58,542 bases of DNA from Thiothrix lacustris DSM 21227. GTDB lineage: Bacteria > Pseudomonadota > Gammaproteobacteria > Thiotrichales > Thiotrichaceae. Position 1 is the first letter of the stretch. The number at the start of each line of letters is the position of its first letter. Shown here piece after piece: positions 42,870-52,126 of this stretch. A program made the position numbers and the translations under genes. The notes under the pieces were generated by a model that worked only from the letters and a program-made list of their open reading frames with translations, had not been told where the DNA came from and ran no database searches. The stretch spans positions 30,761-89,302 of the forward strand of contig NZ_JHYQ01000020.1 in the NCBI RefSeq assembly GCF_000621325.1, given 5' to 3'.

Positions 42870-45046
42870 GGCGCGTGGATTGGCGGGTGGTGATGGGCGT
42901 CGCCGGTATTGGGGCGATTTGTCTGGTGTGGTTGCTGGCAACCGGTGGCTTGATCTGGTCAACGCTGGATGAGGCGGGGCGCACCATCCTCAAAGACACG
43001 CTGGGTGAACGCATCATGCTGTTGCTGCTGATGTGGGCAGTATCGCTGCTGGCAGTGGGTGCAGCCCTACGCTGGATGGTGTCGTATTTCATGACAGCCC
43101 CGGCACGCTTGGCAGAACAGGCGCAAGTGTTGCTGGGTACAAACGTTAAGCGCCAGTTGGAACCGACCGGCAGTGCCGAAAACCGCCGCTTGACCGACTT
43201 GTTTAACCAGTTGGTGCAACAACGCGAAGCCTTGCGGGAAGAAATGGATGTACGGGTTGCCGAGGCTGCTCGCAATACCGAACAGGAAAAAAACCGCCTT
43301 GCTGCACTGATGTCGGAACTCACCAAAAGCGTGGTGGTGTGCAACCTCGACGGGCGCATTTTGCTGTACAACAACCGGGCGCGGATGCAGTTTCGCAAGC
43401 TCTCGCAAGCGCCCGGTGTGGCGGGTGGTGGCGAGTTGATCGGTTTGGGGCGTTCGGTTTATGGCGTGTTTGACCGCAAGCTGGTGGCGCACGCGCTGGA
43501 AAATATCCAGCACCGTTTGCAGCGTGGGGCAGCCGCGCCTTCCGCACAATTCATTACCACCACGCCGTCGGGGCAGTTGTTGCGGGCGCAAATGGCGCCG
43601 GTACGTGCCGTGCAGGAAGCTGATACCGTCGCTCCGGTGACAATGACGGGTTTCGTGTTGATGCTGGATAATATTACCCGCGAATTTGAAGCGCAGGCGC
43701 GTCAGGATCATATCCTGCATACTCTGACCGAACGCAGCCGTGCCGCGCTGGGCAATATGCAGGCCGCGCTGGACGTGCTGGAATACCCCGATGTAGAACC
43801 CGAGATGCGCGAGCGTTTGCTGATGGTGTTGCGGGAAGAAACGGGCGGGCTGGGCAACCGTTTGCGCGAACTCAAGTCTTCAGCGCTGGATAGCACGGTA
43901 TTGCGTTGGCCGTTGGAAGACATGCTGGGCGCGGATTTGGTGGCCGCCGCCATCCGCCGCATTGAAGCCTTGGGTGGTTTGACGGCGGTGGAGGCCGGGG
44001 TCGATGATTCGCTGTGGCTGAAGGTGGAAAGTTTCTCGCTGTTGCAAGCCTTGTCCTACCTTGCGGAACGTTTGCGGCAGGAATGCGTGATCAGCACGGT
44101 GCAATTGCGCCTGAGTATGGGGATAGGCCGTGCCCAACTCGATTTGTGCTGGACGCCAAGCGCCGCCAAGCTGACCGATAAAGTCGTGCCGGGTTGGGAA
44201 CATGATCCGATGCGTTCCGGGGGCGAAGATACCTCGCTGACGATTCAGGATGTGGTGGAACGTCATGGTGGCGCGTTCTGGTTTGAGCGCGAGCCTGAGA
44301 CGGGCACAACCTTTTTCCGCTTCCTGTTGCCGCTGGCAGCACCGCAAGAGCAACTCGATTCCGCCAGTCTGGTGCAGAATGAGAGCCGCCCGGAATATTA
44401 CGATTTCGACTTATTCCAGCCATCCGCGCAAAGCCGTTCTTTGGAAGACAGCCGTTTGAGCGAGTTGTCGTTCACGGTGTTTGATACGGAAACCACCGGG
44501 CTTGACCCTGCCAATGGTGATGAAATCATCCAGATTGCAGCGGTGCGGATTGTGAATGGCAAGCTGTTGCGCAATGAGAATTTTGACCAACTGGTTGACC
44601 CCAAACGTAATATTCCAGCGATTACCATCCCGATTCACGGGATTACGCCGGAAATGGTGCACGGGCAGCCGACGATCGACAAGGTTTTGCCTGCTTTCCA
44701 TCAGTTTGCGCAAGACACGGTGCTGGTGGCGCACAATGCCGCGTTTGACATGCGTTGCTTGCAGGTGAAGGAAAAAGTCACCGGCTTGGTGTTCGATCAT
44801 CCGGTGATGGATACGCTGCTATTGTCGGCGGTAGTGCACCCCAATCAGGAATCGCATCGGCTGGAGGCGATTACTGAACGTTTCAATATCAACATTCTGG
44901 GGCGGCATACGGCGCTGGGTGATGCGATGGCGACGGCGGAAGTGTTTATGCACTTGATCCCGTTATTAGAGGAAATGGGTATTTATACGCTGGGGCAGGC
45001 GCGGGAAGCCGCACAGAAAACCTATTATGCGCGTTTGAAATATTAG
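42866..45046 (+). CDS. Membrane pseudo-histidine-kinase fused to a DnaQ-type 3'-5' exonuclease
   Basis: The 726-residue protein has two N-terminal membrane helices (VVMGVAGIGAICLVWLLA and IMLLLLMWAVSLLAVGAAL), a HAMP-like and coiled segment (about 75-145), a PAS-like domain (about 150-275), a kinase-like region (about 280-495) and a DEDD exonuclease (about 532-726). The exonuclease has FDTETTGLD (Asp540, Glu542), HNAAFDMRCL and HTALGDAMATAE, so it looks active. The kinase region keeps a GTTFFRFLLPL end but has no His in its dimerisation helix (LTERSRAALGNM) and no clear N-box, so it is probably a pseudokinase. Its start overlaps the regulator stop, suggesting that the two act together. Confidence 0.88.
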   Translation: MRRVDWRVVMGVAGIGAICLVWLLATGGLIWSTLDEAGRTILKDTLGERIMLLLLMWAVSLLAVGAALRWMVSYFMTAPARLAEQAQVLLGTNVKRQLEPTGSAENRRLTDLFNQLVQQREALREEMDVRVAEAARNTEQEKNRLAALMSELTKSVVVCNLDGRILLYNNRARMQFRKLSQAPGVAGGGELIGLGRSVYGVFDRKLVAHALENIQHRLQRGAAAPSAQFITTTPSGQLLRAQMAPVRAVQEADTVAPVTMTGFVLMLDNITREFEAQARQDHILHTLTERSRAALGNMQAALDVLEYPDVEPEMRERLLMVLREETGGLGNRLRELKSSALDSTVLRWPLEDMLGADLVAAAIRRIEALGGLTAVEAGVDDSLWLKVESFSLLQALSYLAERLRQECVISTVQLRLSMGIGRAQLDLCWTPSAAKLTDKVVPGWEHDPMRSGGEDTSLTIQDVVERHGGAFWFEREPETGTTFFRFLLPLAAPQEQLDSASLVQNESRPEYYDFDLFQPSAQSRSLEDSRLSELSFTVFDTETTGLDPANGDEIIQIAAVRIVNGKLLRNENFDQLVDPKRNIPAITIPIHGITPEMVHGQPTIDKVLPAFHQFAQDTVLVAHNAAFDMRCLQVKEKVTGLVFDHPVMDTLLLSAVVHPNQESHRLEAITERFNINILGRHTALGDAMATAEVFMHLIPLLEEMGIYTLGQAREAAQKTYYARLKY

Positions 45047-45110
45047 GGTTGACCTTGACTTGGATTCAGCTTAGCTTATCTGATTAATTAAATTTTAGAG
45101 CGGAACCAAG

Positions 45111-45329
45111 ATGGCACGTATTACAGTTGAAGATTGTCTGGGTCATGTCGAGAACAATTTTGCACTGGTGTTGAAAGCGGCGAAACGCGCCCGTGACATT
45201 TCTCACGGCGCTCAACCGCTGGTGGCGGAGGAAGGCGACAAGCCAACCGTCATCGCCCTGCGCGAAATTGCCGAAGGCTTGTTAGACAAGAAGCCGGTGG
45301 CGATTACCACTACAGCAATCGACGATTAA
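45111..45329 (+). CDS. rpoZ: RNA polymerase omega subunit
   Basis: Omega helps assemble the beta-prime subunit and forms part of the ppGpp site. The 72 residues begin [17 protein letters not shown] and contain the [11 protein letters not shown] and [13 protein letters not shown] motifs. It lies upstream of spoT as in E. coli, with a terminator between them. gmk is not upstream; the signalling exonuclease gene is. Confidence 0.97.
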   Translation: MARITVEDCLGHVENNFALVLKAAKRARDISHGAQPLVAEEGDKPTVIALREIAEGLLDKKPVAITTTAIDD

Positions 45330-45341
45330 TACCAACTAAAG

Positions 45342-45380
45342 AATACCCGCTAGGTAGTTACCTTTTGCGGGTATTTTTTT
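45342..45380 (+). terminator. Terminator between rpoZ and spoT
   Basis: AATACCCGC and GCGGGTATT form a 9-bp stem with a 16-base loop, followed by a run of T. It suggests that spoT has its own promoter or depends on readthrough. Confidence 0.8.
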
Positions 45381-45426
45381 AGGTTGCTAATACAGCTTTA
45401 CCTGATTCGCTCAGTGAGGATGTTAT

Positions 45427-47316
45427 ATGTCAGATGACAATTCATACCTTGGATCAGCCCCCGATGAGCACGGGCAGGAATCCCATAGCATGGGGGATGG
45501 GCTCCATGAGTCCGGCGAATCCAGTGAGTCCGACGTGGCGGACATGCCACCTAGAACATCGACGGAACCATCTATGTCACCACCTATGTCAAAGCCCCCT
45601 AATGGTGTTTTTCGCGCCAACGATTTGATGCAGTTGGTCGAACGTTATATGGATCCGACAGACACGGGCAAGGTTTACGCTGCCTTCCTGTTGGCTGCGG
45701 AAAAGCATGAAGGCCAATTTCGTGCTGATAAAACAACCCCTTATATTACCCACCCACTAGAAGTCGCTCATACCCTTGCCTTATGGTATTTGGATGTGGA
45801 TACCATTTGTGCGGCCTTGTTACACGATGTTCCCGAAGATACCGATTGCACCAACGAAGAGGTCGTTGCCCAGTTTGGCGCTACGGTGGGTCATCTGGTT
45901 GAGGGTGTCACCAAACTGAAGCGTAATGACAAGCTGCCAACCAAGCAGGCGGTCACGATTGCGAGTTACCACAAGATGATGCAGGCCATGACCGAAGATT
46001 TTCGGGTGGTGCTAGTCAAATTGGCTGACCGTTTACACAATATGCAAACGCTGGGTAATGTGTCGCCAGACAAGCGGCGGCGGATAGCGCAGGAAACGTC
46101 CACGACCTACGTGTCGTTGGCGCGGCGTATGGGGATGAATATTATCCGCCGTGAATTGCAGTGGTTGTCTTTTCAAGGTTTATACCCGTGGCGTAGCAAT
46201 ATTCTGAAGCGTGCACTGGATAGCTATCAGGCTGAAAATCGGGAAAAGCACGCGCAAATTTTCCATAGTGTCACCGATGCGCTAGCCGTCAGCATTCACA
46301 GTAGCAGTGTGTTGATGTGGGAAAAAAACCTGTTCCGGGTATATGAGCAGTCGCGTCGCAAAAAACTCCCGTTACGTCAGCAATGTGATTTGCTGGAACT
46401 CAGTGTGCAAGTGGCTGATCTGGACGATTGCTATCGGGCATTGGGGATTATTCATCGTTTGTTCAAGCCGCGTTTGGGTATGGTCAAGGACTTTATTGCA
46501 GCCCCTAGAGCACACGGTTTTCAGTCATTGCAGACGACTGTGACTGCCCCGAATGAGCAGGTGGTACGTTTCCAGATTCAAACCCGTGATATGTATCAGG
46601 TCGGGCAATTGGGCGTGGCGTCCAGTTGGAATCATTCCTCGGGAACACGTGCTTATACCCAAGGGGTGTTTGATGGATGGGTTGAGCAAATCAAGGAATT
46701 TGACAGCCAAGCACAAAACCCTGATGAATTTTATGCCGCCATGCAAGGCGATATGTTCCAGACCGAGATTTATGCCTATACCCCGGAAGGGGATGTTAAA
46801 GAGCTACCGCGTGGCGCAACATTGGTCGATTTTGCTTACGCGGTGCATACCGAATTGGGAAATCGCTGCAAAGCTGCCAAGGTGGATGGCGTGTTGCGCT
46901 GGCTAGGTTCGCGCGTGCCGAACAATATGGCGACGATTGAAATTATCACGGGTGATTCTGCTGCACCTGACCCCGAGTGGCTCGCTTTCGTTAAGACCAG
47001 TAAAGCTATTTATGCGATTCGTAGTTGGCTGCGTCAGAATGGTGTTGTGTCAGAAGGTAATGAAAATGGCACGGTGCAAAAAATGTTAGTCAGTATTGTG
47101 GTGGAGGTGCGTGATGTGAAAGGCGTGTTGCGCCTGATCACCAAATGCTTGGATGGGCTTGATGTGAATATCGTTGATTTGAAGATCAGTGGCGAGGGGC
47201 GCATTCAGCAGGATGCCTTTACGCTTCAGGTAAATAATCTGGGGCATTTACAAGAGGTCATTCGTCAGCTAAAACACATACCTAATGTATTGAATGTAAG
47301 CAAATCGACGAAATAA
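45427..47316 (+). CDS. spoT: SpoT-family (p)ppGpp hydrolase with degenerate synthetase domain
   Basis: The 629-residue protein has an acidic/Ser-rich N-terminal extension (1-60), an HD hydrolase domain with ITHPLEVAHTL, LLHDVPEDT (His133-Asp134) and KLADRLHNMQTL, a synthetase-like domain (about 240-400), a TGS domain (EIYAYTPEGDVKELPRG) and a C-terminal ACT domain. In the synthetase region several conserved residues are changed: the EIQIRT motif reads RFQIQT (Arg381 for the catalytic Glu), GYQSLHTT reads GFQSLQTT, the family AxRI segment reads LELSVQV, and AAHW reads ASSW. I therefore expect hydrolysis but no synthesis of (p)ppGpp. The region between TGS and ACT is much shorter than in E. coli SpoT. 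Confidence 0.92.
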   Translation: MSDDNSYLGSAPDEHGQESHSMGDGLHESGESSESDVADMPPRTSTEPSMSPPMSKPPNGVFRANDLMQLVERYMDPTDTGKVYAAFLLAAEKHEGQFRADKTTPYITHPLEVAHTLALWYLDVDTICAALLHDVPEDTDCTNEEVVAQFGATVGHLVEGVTKLKRNDKLPTKQAVTIASYHKMMQAMTEDFRVVLVKLADRLHNMQTLGNVSPDKRRRIAQETSTTYVSLARRMGMNIIRRELQWLSFQGLYPWRSNILKRALDSYQAENREKHAQIFHSVTDALAVSIHSSSVLMWEKNLFRVYEQSRRKKLPLRQQCDLLELSVQVADLDDCYRALGIIHRLFKPRLGMVKDFIAAPRAHGFQSLQTTVTAPNEQVVRFQIQTRDMYQVGQLGVASSWNHSSGTRAYTQGVFDGWVEQIKEFDSQAQNPDEFYAAMQGDMFQTEIYAYTPEGDVKELPRGATLVDFAYAVHTELGNRCKAAKVDGVLRWLGSRVPNNMATIEIITGDSAAPDPEWLAFVKTSKAIYAIRSWLRQNGVVSEGNENGTVQKMLVSIVVEVRDVKGVLRLITKCLDGLDVNIVDLKISGEGRIQQDAFTLQVNNLGHLQEVIRQLKHIPNVLNVSKSTK

Positions 47317-47325
47317 AGGATTTCC

Positions 47326-47709
47326 ATGAACAAGACCATCATTTCTACGACTGACGCGCCACAAGCGATTGGCACTTATTCACAGGCTGTACGAGTGGGT
47401 GATACGGTGTACCTTTCTGGGCAAATTCCCTTGGTTCCGGCCACGATGCAAATGGTGGAAGGTGATATTGCCGCGCAAGTGCGTCAGGTATTCGAGAATC
47501 TGGCGGCGGTGGCCAAGGCGGCGGGCGGTTCGCTCAATGATTGTGTGAAAGTGCATGTGTTCTTGACCGATCTGGTGCATTTTCCAGTGGTCAATCAGGT
47601 AATGGCTGAATTCTTTGCCGAACCTTATCCGGCGCGTGCTGCTATCGGTGTTGCGGCACTACCGCGTGGTGCTGAGGTGGAAGTTGATGCCATCATGGTC
47701 TTGGATTAA
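47326..47709 (+). CDS. ridA: RidA family enamine/imine deaminase
   Basis: RidA hydrolyses reactive 2-aminoacrylate and similar enamines made by PLP enzymes. It has 127 residues. Family motifs are [30 protein letters not shown] and the active-site Arg in [19 protein letters not shown]. It lies 9 bp after spoT and 2 bp before ppx; spoT-ridA neighbours are common in gammaproteobacteria. Confidence 0.96.
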   Translation: MNKTIISTTDAPQAIGTYSQAVRVGDTVYLSGQIPLVPATMQMVEGDIAAQVRQVFENLAAVAKAAGGSLNDCVKVHVFLTDLVHFPVVNQVMAEFFAEPYPARAAIGVAALPRGAEVEVDAIMVLD

Positions 47710-47711
47710 GT

Positions 47712-49214
47712 ATGACTAACGAGCAACAACCTCCTTACAAGCTGGCAACGATTGATCTGGGTTCAAACAGTTTCCACATGATTGTGGTGCAGATTGATGC
47801 TTTAGGGCAGGTCAATGTATTGGATCGTTTGCGTGAATCGGTACGTTTAGGCGGGGGGTTGGATGCAAAAGGCAATTTGAGCAAGGCAGCTCAGCAGCGG
47901 GCGGTGGATTGCTTGCGGCGTTTTGGTGAACGTATCCGTGATTTTCCCTCGGAAAATGTGGCAGCCGTGGGGACAAATACCTTACGTTTGACCAAAAATT
48001 CTCGCGAATTTTTGCATCTGGCAGAAGAGGCATTGGGACATCCGATTGCTGTGATTAGCGGTCGTGAAGAGGCGCGGCTCATTTACCTTGGTGTGGCACA
48101 TTCACTCGCTAAAGATCAGCAGGGTAAGCGTTTTGTCATGGATATCGGTGGCGGCAGTACTGAGTTGATCATTGGGCAAGGTTTCGAGCCGTTGCATCTG
48201 GAAAGTTTACGGATGGGGTGTGTCAGCAGCACGTTGGCTTTTTTCCCCGATGGCAAATTGACCAAGGCTTGTTGGGACAAAGCGATTACAGCGGCCTTGT
48301 TAGAGTTGCGCCCGATTAAGGCTGCTTACCGGTCGATTGGCTGGGAATCCGCCACTGGCGCTTCCGGCACTATCCGCGCGGTCAAAAAAGTGATCCAGCA
48401 AACTGGGCTTGCGCCTTATGGGATTACGCTGGAACACATGCACCAAGTGCGTGACATGATGATCGAGGCCGGTCATGTGGATAAGCTTAAACTGGCTGGG
48501 TTAAGTGACGAACGTAAGCCTGTGTTTGCTGGTGGTTTGGCGGTATTGATTGCGGTGTTTGAGGCGCTGAATATTGAGCGGATGTCAGTATCAGATGGGG
48601 CATTACGCGAAGGTTTGGTGTTTAACCGGCTCGAACGTTATCAACATGAAGACATCCGCGACAAGACGGTTAGTGTTTGGCAACAGCGTTTTCAAGTGGA
48701 TCAAACGTATGCGGCGGCCGTACATGCGACGGCATTTAAGCTGTTCAACCGTTGCCGCGATGATTGGAAATTGCCGGGGCATTTGGTGGAGTTGCTGAGT
48801 TGGGCGGCAGATTTGCACGAGTTGGGGCTGGCTGTTTCGCATTCCAGTTACCACAAGCATGGTGGCTACCTGTTGGAATATGCGGATTTCCCCGGTTTTT
48901 CCAATGAGGAGCAACGTTGGTTGAGTGTGCTGGTGCGCACTCATCGCCAGAAAATCTCTGCCAAGTTGTTCAATTTGCTAGATTCTGAGGATTATCAGAA
49001 TGCCTTGTATTTGAGTGTGTTACTGCGGTTAGCGGTGTTGTTGCACCGTTCGCACAAGGATGTTGCCCCACCGATTGATCGCATCAAACTGGGTAAGAAC
49101 TACATTGAATTGCGCTTTCTGGATGACATCAAGGCCAAGAAGCCGTTGCTGATGGCAGACTTGGAACGCGAGCAGGCGTTTTTGAAAGCCGTTAAGGTGG
49201 AGTTGGTGTTTTAA
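47712..49214 (+). CDS. ppx: Exopolyphosphatase / guanosine pentaphosphatase family
   Basis: Ppx removes terminal phosphates from polyphosphate, and the related GppA converts pppGpp to ppGpp. It has 500 residues, with the ASKHA-type motifs ATIDLGSNSFHMI, GTNTLRLTKN, VMDIGGGSTELIIG and an HD-like C-terminal half (LHELGLAVSHSSYHKHG). Its length and C-terminal domain fit Ppx or GppA equally; the position 2 bp after ridA in the spoT operon suggests a link to (p)ppGpp or polyphosphate turnover. Confidence 0.94.
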   Translation: MTNEQQPPYKLATIDLGSNSFHMIVVQIDALGQVNVLDRLRESVRLGGGLDAKGNLSKAAQQRAVDCLRRFGERIRDFPSENVAAVGTNTLRLTKNSREFLHLAEEALGHPIAVISGREEARLIYLGVAHSLAKDQQGKRFVMDIGGGSTELIIGQGFEPLHLESLRMGCVSSTLAFFPDGKLTKACWDKAITAALLELRPIKAAYRSIGWESATGASGTIRAVKKVIQQTGLAPYGITLEHMHQVRDMMIEAGHVDKLKLAGLSDERKPVFAGGLAVLIAVFEALNIERMSVSDGALREGLVFNRLERYQHEDIRDKTVSVWQQRFQVDQTYAAAVHATAFKLFNRCRDDWKLPGHLVELLSWAADLHELGLAVSHSSYHKHGGYLLEYADFPGFSNEEQRWLSVLVRTHRQKISAKLFNLLDSEDYQNALYLSVLLRLAVLLHRSHKDVAPPIDRIKLGKNYIELRFLDDIKAKKPLLMADLEREQAFLKAVKVELVF

Positions 49215-49231
49215 CTAAGTTGCTTTAATCT

Positions 49232-49260
49232 TAACCCCGCATCTTGAAGAAGCAGGGTTA
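49232..49260. terminator. Weak hairpin between convergent ppx and DUF971 genes
   Basis: TAACCCCGC and GCAGGGTTA pair with one mismatch around ATCTTGAAGAA. There is no T-tract of note, so this is only a candidate terminator. Confidence 0.35.
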
Positions 49261-49275
49261 GGAAATAGGCAGTGT

Positions 49276-49641
49276 TTAAATCACTTGCCCCGGCAGTTTG
49301 CGCTTATAACCGCGTTCTTCGAGTTTAGCCAGATACTCTGCCCAGTTCTGCTCCATGTTCTTGCCCAGGTCATACAGCAAGTTCCAGTCATAAATACCAC
49401 TGTCGTGATTGTCATCAAAGGTTAACTGGATGGCGTAATGCCCTACCTGTTCAATGCCTTTGATATTGACGTTTTCCTTGCCGATTTGCAGGGTTTCTTG
49501 CCCTGGCCCGTGACCACGCACTTCGGCAGAAGGTGAATTGACCCGCAGGTATTCACAGCTCAGGGCGTGTACTTCGTCGCCCGGCCAAGTGATCAGCAGT
49601 TCGCGGGTTTTCTGGTTCAGGGTAATGTCGAGTGGTGTCAT
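49276..49641 (-). CDS. DUF971 family protein (gamma-butyrobetaine hydroxylase-like N-terminal domain)
   Basis: The 121-residue single-domain protein shows the DUF971 pattern: ELLITWPGDEVHALSCEYLRVNSPSAEVRG in pieces (LLITWPGDE, LRVNSPSAEV), VGHYAIQLTFDD and HDSGIYDWNLLYDLG. The domain also occurs at the N-terminus of gamma-butyrobetaine hydroxylase, where it binds zinc or iron, and as a partner of Fe-S scaffold proteins; its role alone is unsettled. It lies 12 bp after hslU, an order seen in many proteobacteria. Confidence 0.93.
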   Translation of the reverse strand: MTPLDITLNQKTRELLITWPGDEVHALSCEYLRVNSPSAEVRGHGPGQETLQIGKENVNIKGIEQVGHYAIQLTFDDNHDSGIYDWNLLYDLGKNMEQNWAEYLAKLEERGYKRKLPGQVI

Positions 49642-49653
49642 GTTTGGTTCTCT

Positions 49654-51021
49654 TTACAAAATGTAACGGCTCAGGTCTTCGTCTTTAACCAGTTCGCCAA
49701 GGGTCTGGTCCACGTAGGCGGCGTCAACCGTCATGGTGCTGTCGCAATCGGGCGCTTCAAACAGCACCGTTTCCAGCAAACGCTCCACCACCGTGTGCAG
49801 GCGGCGCGCGCCGATGTTTTCGGTGCGTTCGTTGACTTCAAAGGCAATTTCCGCAATGCGGCGGATCGCATCCGGGGCAAATGTCAGCTTGACGCCTTCG
49901 GTTGCCAGCAAGCCTTCGTACTGTTCAGTCAGGGATGCATTCGGCTCGGTGAGGATGCGCTCGAAGTCATTCGCGCTCAAGGCATCCATTTCTACACGAA
50001 TAGGTAGCCGACCCTGTAATTCCGGTATTAAGTCAGAGGGTTTGGAAACGTGGAAAGCACCGGAGGCAATGAACAAGATATGGTCGGTTTTGACCATGCC
50101 GTATTTGGTGTTGACGGTGCAGCCTTCGATCAGTGGCAGCAAGTCACGTTGCACACCTTCGCGGGAAACATCTGCGCCGCTGGTTTGCCCGCTGCGTGCC
50201 ACTTTGTCGATTTCGTCGAGGAAGACGATGCCGGTTTGTTCGACGGCGAACAGGGCGCGTTGCTTCAACTCTTCCTCGTTGACCATCTTGTGGGCTTCTT
50301 CCTCGGTCAGCACTTTGAGCGCGTCCTTGATTTTCATCTTGCGCTTGCGTTTTTTGCTCTGGTTGAGGTTTTGGAACATGCCTTGGAGCTGGCTGGCCAT
50401 TTCTTCCATGCCCGGCGGGGTCATGATTTCTACGCTGGCACCGCCGACGGAGACATCCAGCTCGATTTCTTTATCGTCGAGTTCGCCTTCGCGCAGTTTT
50501 TTGCGGAATTTCTGGCGGGTAGGGGAATCGTCACGCACCGGCTTGGCGGGTTCGTCGTCACCGGTGGCTAGCCATTCGTTGACCGGGGTTTCCTTGCGCG
50601 GCGCAGGTAACAGGATGTCGAGGATGCGTTCTTCCGCCGCTTCCCCTGCGCGGTATTTAACCTTTTCCACTTCCTGTTCGCGCATCATTTTCATCGCCAT
50701 GTCGGCGAGGTCGCGGATAATGGAATCGACTTCCTTGCCCACGTAACCGACTTCGGTGAATTTGGTGGCTTCGACCTTGATGAAAGGAGCGTTGGCGAGT
50801 TTGGCGAGGCGGCGGGCAATTTCGGTTTTGCCAACACCCGTGGGGCCAATCATCAGGATATTTTTGGGGGTCACTTCGGGGCGCAGCGCATCGTCAAGCT
50901 GCTGGCGACGCCAGCGGTTGCGCAGGGCAATGGCGACGGAACGCTTGGCCTTGTCCTGACCAATCACGTGCTTGTCGAGTTCTTGGACGATTTCGCGGGG
51001 GGTCATGGTTCCGACGCTCAT
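49654..51021 (-). CDS. hslU: ATP-dependent protease ATPase subunit HslU
   Basis: HslU is the hexameric AAA+ unfoldase that feeds substrates to HslV. It has 455 residues. Motifs are [17 protein letters not shown], Walker [18 protein letters not shown], Walker [12 protein letters not shown] and the C-terminal LSRYIL tail that docks into HslV. An I-domain of about 150 residues (130-240) is charged and Lys/Glu-rich. The start overlaps the hslV stop by one base (TGATG). Confidence 0.97.
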   Translation of the reverse strand: MSVGTMTPREIVQELDKHVIGQDKAKRSVAIALRNRWRRQQLDDALRPEVTPKNILMIGPTGVGKTEIARRLAKLANAPFIKVEATKFTEVGYVGKEVDSIIRDLADMAMKMMREQEVEKVKYRAGEAAEERILDILLPAPRKETPVNEWLATGDDEPAKPVRDDSPTRQKFRKKLREGELDDKEIELDVSVGGASVEIMTPPGMEEMASQLQGMFQNLNQSKKRKRKMKIKDALKVLTEEEAHKMVNEEELKQRALFAVEQTGIVFLDEIDKVARSGQTSGADVSREGVQRDLLPLIEGCTVNTKYGMVKTDHILFIASGAFHVSKPSDLIPELQGRLPIRVEMDALSANDFERILTEPNASLTEQYEGLLATEGVKLTFAPDAIRRIAEIAFEVNERTENIGARRLHTVVERLLETVLFEAPDCDSTMTVDAAYVDQTLGELVKDEDLSRYIL

Positions 51022-51554
51022 CAGAGTTCCTCAATGGTCAGGTTATGGTTGCTGTAAATGCAGATGTCAGCAGCGATGTGCAAGCCTTTTTCGACGATTT
51101 CACGCGCGGAAAGCTCAGTGTTGTCCAGCAGGGCGCGTGCTGCCGATTGGGCGAATGCACCGCCGGAACCGATGGCGATTAAATCGTTTTCTTGCTCTAT
51201 CACGTCGCCGTTGCCGGTGATCAGTAGGGAAGCGGTGGCATCGGCGACGATCAGCAAGGCTTCCAGTTTGCGCAACATGCGGTCGGTGCGCCAGTCTTTC
51301 GCTAGTTCCACTGCTGCACGGGTCAGGTTGCCGTGGTGTGCCTGGAGCTTGCTTTCAAAGCGTTCAAACAGGGTGAAGGCATCCGCCGTGCCGCCAGCGA
51401 AGCCAGCAATCACTTTGTCGTTGTACAGGCGGCGTACTTTGCGGGCATTGCCTTTCATGACGGTATTGCCTAGCGTCACCTGACCATCACCACCTACGAC
51501 AACTTTGCCGTCGCGGCGCACGCTCAGGATGGTGGTTCCTCGGTATTGTTCCAA
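51021..51554 (-). CDS. hslV: ATP-dependent protease peptidase subunit HslV
   Basis: HslV is the proteasome-like dodecameric peptidase. From the TTG at 51554 it has 177 residues. The catalytic Thr is in GTTILSVRR; further motifs are [33 protein letters not shown] and [16 protein letters not shown] chose TTG because GGAG lies 6 bp upstream and the family begins MEQYRGTT; an in-frame ATG at 51614 would add 20 residues foreign to the family. The stop overlaps the hslU start, so expression is coupled. Confidence 0.95.
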   Translation of the reverse strand: MEQYRGTTILSVRRDGKVVVGGDGQVTLGNTVMKGNARKVRRLYNDKVIAGFAGGTADAFTLFERFESKLQAHHGNLTRAAVELAKDWRTDRMLRKLEALLIVADATASLLITGNGDVIEQENDLIAIGSGGAFAQSAARALLDNTELSAREIVEKGLHIAADICIYSNHNLTIEEL

Positions 51555-51795
51555 AATCAGCTCCAGATTTTTTAGTCTAGCCCATAGCGTGTGGGTGTTT
51601 GGGGTAAATTTCAAGGGCTAGGGAATACCCATGTCATCATAAAAAAATTATTGTGTAAAGAATGCACTTTTAGCGTGTATGATGCCTATTAGATTGAGGT
51701 GTTTTTTCTTTTAACTTCAATAGTTTGTTGTTGCAACACTGTTGTTTCTATACCACAATCAGTTTTGTTGCTCTTTGGCCTTTTGGAGGTGCAGT

Positions 51796-51912
51796 ATGAG
51801 TATATTTGGTTTGGTAATATTTGCTGTTATTGTGTTCGTGGCTTGTTATACCACGCAGTGTGGCAGTACCCGGCGTGAAAACTTACCCGATGAAATTCAG
51901 AAGTTGTTGTAA
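51796..51912 (+). CDS. 38-residue membrane microprotein
   Basis: A frame too short for usual gene calling encodes MSIFGLVIFAVIVFVACY, then TTQCGSTRRENLPDEIQKLL. One membrane helix (residues 3-18) is followed by a charged tail. GGAGGT sits 5 bp before ATG 51796 and a clear terminator follows at 51962, so it looks like a real gene unit. I know no homologue. It lies alone, between hslV (divergent) and the FIST gene. Confidence 0.55.
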   Translation: MSIFGLVIFAVIVFVACYTTQCGSTRRENLPDEIQKLL

Positions 51913-51961
51913 ATGCAACATACAGTCTGCTCGTAAAAAATCTTACCTATTGAAATCTGAC

Positions 51962-51989
51962 CTGCCCGTACTTTGCGGGCAGCGTTTTT
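51962..51989 (+). terminator. Rho-independent terminator after the microprotein gene
   Basis: CTGCCCG and CGGGCAG form a 7-bp stem around TACTTTG, followed by CGTTTTT. It isolates the microprotein gene from the FIST gene. Confidence 0.75.
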
Positions 51990-52126
51990 AAGCATGTTTT
52001 TGTACTGAACCTGAATTACCTTCACCGTGTGTCGTATCGTGCTTTGCGCCCTAGTGGGGGTGTGAGTAGAATCATGATTGAGATTATTCCTTATCAATAA
52101 TTAAAAATCCCAAGGCAGTCAATAAC

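Noticed and set aside
49733-50746. 337-residue plus-strand frame antisense to hslU
   Set aside because: It is a shadow of the GC-biased codon pattern of hslU: Ser/Arg-rich with no domain, ribosome site or neighbours of its own.
51555-51614. Longer HslV starting at ATG 51614
   Set aside because: The added 20 residues do not fit the family, whereas TTG 51554 has GGAG 6 bp upstream and gives the standard N-terminus before the catalytic Thr.
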